A DNA stretch of 64,000 bases from the NCBI GenBank assembly GCA_947458545.1, contig CANGYH010000006.1, forward strand, positions 124,001 to 188,000, written 5' to 3'. Positions 41,516 to 48,879 of the stretch are shown piece by piece (within the stretch, counting starts at the first letter, position 1; each line of letters starts with the position of its first letter). Under the pieces are notes generated by a model that saw only the letters and a program-made list of their open reading frames with translations, did no database searches and was not told the origin of the DNA. The position numbers and the translations under genes are program-made. The stretch comes from Cytophagaceae bacterium. GTDB lineage: Bacteria > Bacteroidota > Bacteroidia > Cytophagales > Flexibacteraceae.

Positions 41516-42346
41516 ATGGATGCAAAAGCTACTACCGACGGCCACACCGGCGTGCGCCTACCTGCCAGCCTGAGCGCGCTCTTAGAGGCCTTGGGCCAGA
41601 CGGCGCGCTTTGTAGGGCGGTTTTTCAGGCAGGTGTTTGTACCCCCTTACGAGCTGGGCGAGGTAGTGCGACAGTGCTACCTGATCGGTAACGGATCGCT
41701 GCTGCTGGTGGGGCTGACGGCCTTTATCATGGGGCTTGTGCTGGCCCTGCAGTCTTTGCCTACGCTGGAGGACTTCGGTGCCGAGAGTATGGCTCCCAGT
41801 ATGGTGTCTATCTCTGTGGTGCGAGAGATCGGCCCCGTCATCACGGCCATCATCTGTGCGGGCAAGGTGGGCTCCAGCATCGGTGCCGAGCTGGCGGGCA
41901 TGCGCGTAACCGAGCAGATAGACGCCATGGAGGTGTCGGCCGTCAACCCGTTCAAGTATTTGGTGGTGAGCCGGGTGCTGGCCTGTACGCTGATGCTGCC
42001 CCTGTTGGTGGTGTATGCAGATGCCATATCGCTGCTGGGCGGATTGGCGGGTGTCAACATCTATGGTGATACGAGCTGGGTGCTCTACAAAAGCCACGTT
42101 TTTGCCTCGGTAGAGTTTTACGACCTGGTGCCTGCGCTGATCAAGTCGGTCTTCTTTGGGTTTTTTATTGGCATTGCCAGTTGCGTGGCTGGCTACAATG
42201 CCACCAACGGCACGGAAGGGGTAGGCCAGGCCGCCAACTCGGCCGTGGTGGCCTCTATCCTCTGGGTTTTCGTTCTAGACATGCTCGCCGTGCAGATTAC
42301 CAACGTAGCCTACGAGCTCTACTTTGCCCCTTCCATCACGTTGTAA
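41516..42346 (+). CDS. mlaE: MlaE-family lipid ABC transporter permease
   Basis: 276 residues. Family core: LVGLTAFIMGLVLALQSLPTLEDFGAESM, SVVREIGPVITAIICAGKVGSSIGAELAGMRVTEQIDAMEVSAVNPFKYLVVSRVLA and CVAGYNATNGTEGVGQAANSAVVASILWVFVLDM. First gene of an mlaE-mlaF-mlaD operon; mlaF begins three bases after its stop. The operon moves phospholipid between inner membrane and periplasmic MCE protein. MlaB and MlaC are not seen here. A polar 35-residue N-terminal extension precedes the first helix. Confidence 0.9.
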   Translation: MDAKATTDGHTGVRLPASLSALLEALGQTARFVGRFFRQVFVPPYELGEVVRQCYLIGNGSLLLVGLTAFIMGLVLALQSLPTLEDFGAESMAPSMVSISVVREIGPVITAIICAGKVGSSIGAELAGMRVTEQIDAMEVSAVNPFKYLVVSRVLACTLMLPLLVVYADAISLLGGLAGVNIYGDTSWVLYKSHVFASVEFYDLVPALIKSVFFGFFIGIASCVAGYNATNGTEGVGQAANSAVVASILWVFVLDMLAVQITNVAYELYFAPSITL

Positions 42347-42349
42347 CCT

Positions 42350-43174
42350 ATGGCATTTTTCGGACTCACCCTTCCGTTTATGGCTACCGCCGCCAACGAG
42401 CCCGACGTCGGGGCCAAGGCTGCCATGCCGACCGAGGCGCCGCAAGATGGCGTCGTTATCCGGGTACAGAACCTGCAAAAGACCTTTGGCGATAAGCAGA
42501 TTCTGAGCGGCCTGACGGTTGACCTGCACCATGGCGAAAACTTGGTCGTGATGGGTAAGTCCGGCACGGGCAAGTCTGTGCTGATCAAGTGCATCGTGCG
42601 CCTCATCGAGCCGGATGCGGGCCGCATCGAGGTATTTGGCCAAGACATGGACGGGCTCGACGACGATGCCGTGGACGCCCTGCGCCTGCGGATGGGCTTC
42701 CTCTTCCAAAGCGGGGCCCTCTACGACTCGATGAGCGTGCGCGAGAATATGGAGTTCCCCCTGAGGCGGCATCAAAAGGGCTTGAGCCGGCGCCAGATCA
42801 ACCAACAAGTAGAGCAGGTGCTGACCTCCGTCGGGCTTATGCACGCCATAGACAAGATGCCCGCCGAGCTATCGGGTGGTATGCGCAAGCGGGCCGGGCT
42901 GGCGCGGACACTCATCCTAAAGCCCGAGGTTATGCTCTACGACGAGCCCACCACCGGCCTCGACACCGCCACCAGCCACGAGATCAGCGACCTGATCAAC
43001 GCCGTGCGAGACGAGTACCGCGTAAGCTCCATCATCATCACGCACGACCTGCCCTGCGCCCGCACCTGTGCAGACCGCATCATGATCCTCAAAGAAGGGA
43101 AAGTGGGTGCCCTGGGCACCTACGACGAGCTCGACGCCTCAGACGACCCCTTCGTGCGGTCGCTCTTCCACTAA
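42350..43174 (+). CDS. mlaF: MlaF-family lipid ABC transporter ATPase
   Basis: 274 residues. ATPase motifs complete: VVMGKSGTGKSVLIKCIV (Walker A), FLFQSGALYDSMSVRENMEF (Q-loop in the MlaF style), AELSGGMRKRAGLARTLILKPEVMLYDEPTTGLD (signature, Walker B), IIITHDLPCARTCADR (switch His). Powers the MlaE permease. The ATG at 42350 is close behind mlaE; Met11 or Met26 would also match family length, so the first 25 residues are uncertain. Confidence 0.92.
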   Translation: MAFFGLTLPFMATAANEPDVGAKAAMPTEAPQDGVVIRVQNLQKTFGDKQILSGLTVDLHHGENLVVMGKSGTGKSVLIKCIVRLIEPDAGRIEVFGQDMDGLDDDAVDALRLRMGFLFQSGALYDSMSVRENMEFPLRRHQKGLSRRQINQQVEQVLTSVGLMHAIDKMPAELSGGMRKRAGLARTLILKPEVMLYDEPTTGLDTATSHEISDLINAVRDEYRVSSIIITHDLPCARTCADRIMILKEGKVGALGTYDELDASDDPFVRSLFH

Positions 43175-43291
43175 AAGCGCAGAACCCCGCCCGGCCCTGG
43201 CCGTACCACCGTGCAAGGCATTGTGCGCCAGTAGGCCTGCCTGCTGTTTTGCGGCAAATCATTCCATAAAAACCACTTCTACTCAACCACT

Positions 43292-44203
43292 ATGGCAGCT
43301 TCTAACTCCCGCAACCTGGGCCTGGGCATATTTATCCTGGCAGGCTTGCTGCTCCTGACGGCCTTCGTCTATTACATAGGCGCCAACCAAAGTCTTTTCG
43401 GCGCTTCTACGCAGGTATCTACGCTTTTCCGCAACATTGCGGGGCTGCAGCCGGGGGCCAACGTGCGCTTTTCGGGCATCAGCGTCGGCACGGTAGAGGG
43501 CATCCAGATCGTGTCTGATACCAGCGTCAAGGTCTTTTTGCGGGTAGACAATGGTGTGGTGCGCTTCATCAAGAAAGACAGCCACGTCTCCATCGGTTCA
43601 GACGGTATCATGGGCGACAAGGTCGTCAACATCTCGCCGGGCTCGGCCGGGCAACCCGCCATCCAGGGCGGAGACCTGCTGGCCAGCGAAGAGCCCCTGC
43701 AGATGGACTCCATCTTCGCCACGGCACAGCGTATGGTAGGCACCGTCAATACCATCACCACCAACGTGGCCGACATGACCAGCTCCATCCGCAACGGCCA
43801 TGGCGTGCTGGGCAAGCTCATGTACGACGACGGCATGGCCCGCAGCACCGGCCGCCTGCTGGCAGGCCTCAACACTACCGTCCGCAACCTGAACCAAAAC
43901 CTAGAGAACACCAAAACAGGCACCGCCGCCTTCTCTGAAAACATGAAGGCCCTGCAAGGCAACGTGCTGCTGCGCGGCTACTTCAAAAAGAAAGAGCGCG
44001 CCCGCCAAGACTCTATCAAAGAGATTGAAAAAGCCGCCCGCCGCCGCCAAGAGGCACTGAGAGACTCCATCCGCAAAGAGGAAAAGGCCGCCCGCAAACA
44101 GGCCCGTGCCGACCGCCGCGAGGCCCGCCGCCAAAAACGCCGCCTCATGCGCGAGGGCCGCATCGGGCCAGACCAGATGCAGGCCGGCGTCAACGTCAAC
44201 TAA
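43292..44203 (+). CDS. mlaD: MlaD-family MCE protein with basic C-terminal tail
   Basis: 303 residues: N-terminal membrane anchor (LGLGIFILAGLLLLTAFVYYIG), one MCE domain (STLFRNIAGLQPGANVRFSGISVGTVEGIQIVSDTSVKVFLRVDN ... DGIMGDKVVNISPGS), then a helical segment and about 60 residues almost wholly of Lys, Arg, Glu, Asp and Ala (KKKERARQDSIKEIEKAARRRQEALRDSIRKEE). MCE rings carry lipid through the periplasm. The charged tail is unusual. It follows mlaF after 117 bases and ends overlapping the convergent methyltransferase gene by four bases (CTAA). Confidence 0.9.
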   Translation: MAASNSRNLGLGIFILAGLLLLTAFVYYIGANQSLFGASTQVSTLFRNIAGLQPGANVRFSGISVGTVEGIQIVSDTSVKVFLRVDNGVVRFIKKDSHVSIGSDGIMGDKVVNISPGSAGQPAIQGGDLLASEEPLQMDSIFATAQRMVGTVNTITTNVADMTSSIRNGHGVLGKLMYDDGMARSTGRLLAGLNTTVRNLNQNLENTKTGTAAFSENMKALQGNVLLRGYFKKKERARQDSIKEIEKAARRRQEALRDSIRKEEKAARKQARADRREARRQKRRLMREGRIGPDQMQAGVNVN

Positions 44204-45480
44204 ACACGGCAGACCTGCGCCACGGCAAAGCCGGCCGCATCTTGCAGAAAGTATAGGTGGGCCGCCGCGCCTGCCTTAAGGCCGTATTTTTTGCGCAAGG
44301 CCTCTGGCTCTTGCCCACCAAAGTTGCGGGCAGATACCTGGCACCCCCCCAGCGCCTGCAAGGCCTTGGCCTGCAGGGCGGGCCGGGCCAGCACTTCGTA
44401 CACCTTGCCGAACCAGCCGGATAGGGGCGCAGGCGCCACATATATATGTGTATGGGCATGCAGCTTGGCCGCAGCACCTGCCTGCCGGGCGTAAGCGTCT
44501 TGCGCGCCGGCTTTGAGCAACCCGGCGGCAGGCTCGTGCAAGTACTGGCCGGGGGCTAGCGTAGCCAGGGGCAGCGTGGGCACAGGCGCGGCGGGGTTGT
44601 GGGTGTAGGCCTGGCCGGTTTGCAGCTCTACCACATGGCGCGGAGGGATAGCGGGTGATAGGTCAGCACTGTCGAAGGGATGTACCCCCTCACCCCCCCG
44701 CCCCCTCTCCCCCTCTAGGGGAGAGGGGGAGCCATGTACGGTTGTATTACTCAAATTGTCGGTGCCGATGGCGGACGGTACTTCTATCCAGGCAAGCAGC
44801 TCCTTTACCTCGTTGCCGATGCTGAGCACGTGCCAGGCGGCCACCGGGGGCAGGTGCCGCTCCACCTCCGTAAAATCTTGCGCCGGCGAGAGCTTGAGCA
44901 GTACCTGCCCGGGCCGCTGCCAGAGCCAGGGCATCTGCGTCAGGTCAGGTTGCATCTGGGCCCAGCTCCAGGCGCGGCCTCCGCCCTGGGTACGGCGGCT
45001 GGGGTCTAGGTAAACGACCTTGTAACCCTGCAGGTCGTCAGCAGAAAAGGCCTCTGCCATCTGCTGGGCAAAGGCTAGGGGAGGGCCCGCGGGCAACAGG
45101 CCCAGGTTGTGGCGGGCCAGGGCCAGCAGGCCAGCCTCTGGCTCGTTAAAGAGGTAGCCTGCAGAGCCAGGCCACGCAAACCAGGCATCTACCCCGGTGC
45201 CGCCGCACAGGTCTGCCACGGTGCGGCCTTGCAGCAGTTGGGCTTTGTAGCGGGCCGTAGCCTCGGCGCTGGCCTGGGCCAGATTCGCAGAGGGTGGGTA
45301 GGCCAGGCGCGGCTCGGCCCACCAACTGGGCAGCTTGGTGCGGGCCGTTTGCCTGCCTTTGAGCTGGCGCGCCAGCCAGGCACCGTCTGCGCCCGCGGGC
45401 GGGGCCAGGGCCACACGGTCTGGGTCGGCGTTTTGGGCCTCCAGGCGCAGCAAAAGGTCTGTGTCGGCGCGGGCATCCAT
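44200..45480 (-). CDS. SAM-dependent methyltransferase with THUMP-like domain, carrying an inserted palindromic element
   Basis: 426 residues. The Rossmann core shows TVADLCGGTGVDAWFAW (motif I) and YKVVYLDPSRRTQGGGRAW; the C-terminal part (PLSGWFGKVYEVLARPALQAKALQALGGCQVSARNFGGQEPEALRKKYGLKAG) is a THUMP-like domain, pointing to RNA or protein methylation. Between them, SPSPLEGERGRGGEG (about residues 252-266) is the in-frame translation of a GC-rich palindrome (44680-44735), not family sequence. The ATG at 45480 is preferred to 45489, which directly abuts the -7 element (45497-45490). Confidence 0.82.
   Translation of the reverse strand: MDARADTDLLLRLEAQNADPDRVALAPPAGADGAWLARQLKGRQTARTKLPSWWAEPRLAYPPSANLAQASAEATARYKAQLLQGRTVADLCGGTGVDAWFAWPGSAGYLFNEPEAGLLALARHNLGLLPAGPPLAFAQQMAEAFSADDLQGYKVVYLDPSRRTQGGGRAWSWAQMQPDLTQMPWLWQRPGQVLLKLSPAQDFTEVERHLPPVAAWHVLSIGNEVKELLAWIEVPSAIGTDNLSNTTVHGSPSPLEGERGRGGEGVHPFDSADLSPAIPPRHVVELQTGQAYTHNPAAPVPTLPLATLAPGQYLHEPAAGLLKAGAQDAYARQAGAAAKLHAHTHIYVAPAPLSGWFGKVYEVLARPALQAKALQALGGCQVSARNFGGQEPEALRKKYGLKAGAAAHLYFLQDAAGFAVAQVCRV
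44680..44735. repeat. Palindromic element inserted in frame in a coding sequence
   Basis: A 12-bp perfect stem CCCCCTCTCCCC (44701-44712) / GGGGAGAGGGGG (44718-44729), loop CTCTA, flanked by a C-tract arm. The shape and sequence resemble the dispersed CTCTCC palindromes found in many Bacteroidota genomes. Element edges are estimated. Confidence 0.65.
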
Positions 45481-45489
45481 GCAAGGCAT

Positions 45490-45497
45490 TAAAGGTA
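45490..45497 (-). promoter_or_regulatory. -7 element (TACCTTTA) of the methyltransferase gene
   Basis: Nine bases before the ATG at 45480; divergent from the TonB receptor promoter at 45535-45542. Confidence 0.45.
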
Positions 45498-45534
45498 CGG
45501 CCTCTGTGGCTGGGCCAAGGCCTTGCCTAAGTGG

Positions 45535-45542
45535 CACCTTTG
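45535..45542 (+). promoter_or_regulatory. -7-like element (CACCTTTG) of the TonB receptor gene
   Basis: 38 bases before the ATG at 45581. Confidence 0.4.
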
Positions 45543-45580
45543 CAGGGCCAAGGCTTGCCTCCCGGGCTTGGCCATGTTTT

Positions 45581-48046
45581 ATGCGTAGCCGTAGCCTTCT
45601 GATTGCCTTAGCGATTGTCTGCCCCTGCCTGGTTGCCCATGCCCAGGGCATTGCCGGCCAAGTGCGCCAGCCAGACGGTGCCCCCGTGCCCTTTGCCACC
45701 CTGGCACTATTGCGGCCAGACTCTACCCTGGCAGGTGGTGCCCTGGCCGACGAGCAAGGCCGGTTCAGCGTGCAGGCGCCCCAGCCGGGCAGCTACCGCC
45801 TGCGGGCGCAGGCCTTGGGCTTTGCACAGCAAACCCGGCCTGTACAGGTGGGTGCCGCAGGCATCGCAAGCCTGCTTTTTACACTCTTACCTGATAGTAA
45901 ACAACTGGCCGAGGTAGAAGTGGTGGGCCGCAAGCCCTTTTTGGTGCAGGCAGCCGGGCGTACGATATTAAACGTAGAGGGCTCTATCGTAGCCACCGGC
46001 GCCACCGCACTAGAGGTGCTGCAGCGCGCCCCCGGCGTGATTGCAGACCAAAACGGCAACATCAGCCTGAAAGGCAAAAGCGATGTACTGGTGCTCATCG
46101 ACGGCAAGCCGACGCAGTTGCCTGCCGAACAGTTGGGCAATTACCTCAAAACCCTGCAAGCCAGCCAGATAGCCCAGATAGAGCTCATAACCAACCCAGA
46201 CGCCCGCTACGACGCCCAGGGCAACGCAGGCATCATCAACATCCGCCTCCGCAAAGGCGGGCCAGAGGGCACCACGGGCCGCGTATCTATCATGGCCGGG
46301 CATGGGCGCACGCACAAAAGCAACTCGACGGTGGCATTCTCTGCCCGGCGAGAAGGCCGCCATGTAGAGGCAACCTATACCTATGGAGACAACGGAGACC
46401 AGTTTGTGGCCCGCAACACCCGCATACAGGCACCAGGCTCTGGCCAAGAGGGCTACCAGCTCTACAACAACCAAGACTATTACTCAGTACGGGAGCGCGT
46501 CCATACCCTTGCCGCCACGGCGGGGCTGCCCCTGGGCCGCCGCACCACGGCCGAGGTGCAAGCCACCGGCTCGCGCCAGCGCAACCTGTACTTGGCAGAT
46601 GTAACCAGCCTGCTGACCAACCCCCAGGGCCAACTGGTGAAGCAGGTAAAGAGCTTCGACTACAACCCAGACCATTTCTTGAACGGCAGCGGCCGGCTGA
46701 CACTGCGCCACAAGCTGGGCCCAGACACCGGCCAGGCACAGCCCCACGAGCTGTCGGCCTGGGCCGACGTGGCCGCCTACAACCAAATAAGCCGGCAGAA
46801 CACCCCGTTTAACTATACCTTTTTTGCCGTGCCCGGTGGCCCCCGGCAAGACAGCACCGCTCAACAGTTGCTGCTCAACTACCTGCCTGCGCAAACCCGG
46901 GTACAAGTGGCCGCCATAGATTATACCCGCCCATTGGGCAACCGATGGCGGTTAGATGCAGGCGGCAAAACCACGGCCGTGCAGGTACGGTCTGAGGCAG
47001 AGGCACGCCTTGGCACGCCCGAGCCCGGCGGCAGGCCACCGGTAGATACAGGGCGATCGTCTGACTTCCGCTACCGCGAGACCATCGCCGCCGCCTACGG
47101 ATCTGCCACCTACAAGCACCGCCGGTGGGACATTACCCTCGGCCTGCGCCTAGAGCGTTGGCTGGCCCAGGGAGACCAGCGCCAGCGCAGCGGCGGCACC
47201 TTTACCCGAGACAGGCTCTGGCCCTTCCCCAATGTGCAGGCCAGCTATAGGCTAGACACAGCCCATACCTTCAGCTTCAGCTACAGCCGCCGCATAGACA
47301 GGCCCGCCTACAACAACCTGAACCCGATCCGCTTCTTTGCCGATCCTTTCAACTTTTTTGCAGGCAACCCGGCCCTGCGGCCCCAGCTTACCCAAAACGC
47401 AGAGCTGGCCCACACCCTGCTAGACGGCCTTCTGGTAACTACCCTAAACGCCAGCCGCACCCAAGACCTGATAGAGGAATATGCCCCCACACCGCTGGAG
47501 GGTAACCCAGCCGTCATCGGCATCAGCCCCCAAAACCTGGGCCGTCAAGACAATGTCGGCATAGCCGTGGCCGCCATGCTGCCCCTCGTCAACGAGAAGA
47601 GCCCCACCAGTCTATTTGTAAACGCCTTCCATTTGCGCACCGTGGCCAACTATTTTGGCATACCTATCAATGTGGGCTACAACACCTTTAACCTGAACCT
47701 GAACCAGCAACTGGTGTGGGGCAAGGGCTGGGCGGCAGAGGTATCGTGCTTTTACCAGCACTACATAAACGGTGGCCTAGGCACCACCCGGCCCGTGGCC
47801 AACCTGTCGGCCGGGGTGCAGCGCGAGCTTTGGGCCGGCCGCGGCAGCCTGAGGCTAACGGCAACAGACATGCTCTGGACGCAGAAATACCGCACAGACC
47901 GCAACGTGGGCTTCTTGCAGCAGAGCAGCTTCTTTAGGCAAGACTCGCGCCAGGTACGGCTAATCTTTAGCTACAGGTTTGGAGACCTTAAGGCCCCCAA
48001 GCCAGAGGTCAAAATCGAGCGCGACGAGCGGGCCAAAACCCGGTAA
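45581..48046 (+). CDS. TonB-dependent receptor, outer-membrane beta-barrel (OMP_b-brl_3 type)
   Basis: 821 residues: signal peptide (RSRSLLIALAIVCPCLVAHAQG), carboxypeptidase-regulatory-like domain (residues about 24-105: VRQPDGAPVPFATLALLRPDS), plug (RTILNVEGSIVATGATALEVLQRAPGVIADQNGNISLKGKSDVLVLIDGKPTQLPAEQLGNYLKTLQASQIAQIELITNPDARYDAQGNAGIINIRL), then a barrel of the OMP_b-brl_3 kind, ending in a strand with FSYRFGD and a basic tail. This class often imports metals or peptides. The ATG at 45581 starts the signal; the longer open frame upstream overlaps the divergent methyltransferase gene. Confidence 0.9.
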   Translation: MRSRSLLIALAIVCPCLVAHAQGIAGQVRQPDGAPVPFATLALLRPDSTLAGGALADEQGRFSVQAPQPGSYRLRAQALGFAQQTRPVQVGAAGIASLLFTLLPDSKQLAEVEVVGRKPFLVQAAGRTILNVEGSIVATGATALEVLQRAPGVIADQNGNISLKGKSDVLVLIDGKPTQLPAEQLGNYLKTLQASQIAQIELITNPDARYDAQGNAGIINIRLRKGGPEGTTGRVSIMAGHGRTHKSNSTVAFSARREGRHVEATYTYGDNGDQFVARNTRIQAPGSGQEGYQLYNNQDYYSVRERVHTLAATAGLPLGRRTTAEVQATGSRQRNLYLADVTSLLTNPQGQLVKQVKSFDYNPDHFLNGSGRLTLRHKLGPDTGQAQPHELSAWADVAAYNQISRQNTPFNYTFFAVPGGPRQDSTAQQLLLNYLPAQTRVQVAAIDYTRPLGNRWRLDAGGKTTAVQVRSEAEARLGTPEPGGRPPVDTGRSSDFRYRETIAAAYGSATYKHRRWDITLGLRLERWLAQGDQRQRSGGTFTRDRLWPFPNVQASYRLDTAHTFSFSYSRRIDRPAYNNLNPIRFFADPFNFFAGNPALRPQLTQNAELAHTLLDGLLVTTLNASRTQDLIEEYAPTPLEGNPAVIGISPQNLGRQDNVGIAVAAMLPLVNEKSPTSLFVNAFHLRTVANYFGIPINVGYNTFNLNLNQQLVWGKGWAAEVSCFYQHYINGGLGTTRPVANLSAGVQRELWAGRGSLRLTATDMLWTQKYRTDRNVGFLQQSSFFRQDSRQVRLIFSYRFGDLKAPKPEVKIERDERAKTR

Positions 48047-48879
48047 GGTTTGCCGGAAAAGAGATTGCAAAAATTGGAAAGTTTGCAATGAGCGAATAAT
48101 TAGAAAAGTGCAATCGCGTAGAAACTGAAGCAACTAAATGGGCTCGGGTCTGGCAACCCCATGTAAAAGCCTGCCCGAAGGTGTTGTGTTATGGGAGAAA
48201 GGCTCCAGAATCAGCAAAAAATTTCCGGAATTAGAAACGAGGATTCGCCGGCCCTGCTGACGCCAGCTGCCTGCGGCAAGGCCAAACTTACGCTTTCTGG
48301 TGTAAGGCTGAGGCTGGTTCTCCATTTTTGATGCATGAAATGGCGAGTAAAAAATAAATAAACAAATAAAACATATACATAAACCAATATACTGTTTAGA
48401 TACAAAATTAAAGTTGAATAAGTCATTTTCTGAACCTTGCCTGCATTTCTTACAGCCTATGCCAAGAGCGCAAAGGCCGCTAGGGGGGGTGGTTGTGGTG
48501 TTGAAGTTTTGTAAGGCGCAATTGAGCAAGCCCGGCAGGTACCACGAGTCCCCAAAAGCAGTGGCCGGTCTGGACTGTTTGACGGCGCAAGCCTCTACCC
48601 CAAGAGGCAACCTCCAAACTGCAAGGAGCGGGTGCTGCACCTGCTGCTAGCGCTTCAACCAAAAGGCAAGGCATAACAAGTGCCTTGGGTCTAAAAAAAC
48701 CGCCTAAGCCAGGCGGGCAGGCCTGTACTGCCTTTACTGAAACAGCTAGCGGCAATGTAAGTGCCTGGTAAACAGTAACAACACCCATAGCCCCCTCTGT
48801 GCCTAGCTGCCGCGCCAAGCCATTCTCCCCTTGGCGCAGTGGCAGCAAAAGCCAGAAAACCCCACTTTCTAACCCGTTT
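48047..48879. other. Noncoding upstream region of the giant gene
   Basis: About 830 bases without a credible gene. 48330-48430 is strikingly AT-rich for this GC-rich window and probably holds promoter DNA. Hairpins: CCGCCT/AGGCGG (48700-48716), with seven T residues downstream on the minus strand; AAGGCA/TGCCTT (48663-48686); GCGCCAAG/CTTGGCGC (48812-48837), extended by CTGCC/GGCAG. The last would lie in the giant gene's leader, ending 35 bases before the ATG. Confidence 0.5.
48693..48716 (-). terminator. Minus-strand terminator-like hairpin upstream of the giant gene
   Basis: Six-bp stem 48700-48705 / 48711-48716, followed on the minus strand by seven T residues (48699-48693). No minus-strand gene feeds it, so it may stop antisense transcription. 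Confidence 0.4.

Noticed and set aside
48134-48640. Minus-strand open frame upstream of the giant gene
   Set aside because: It spans the AT-rich region and mixes unrelated compositions; no signal, domain or promoter supports it.
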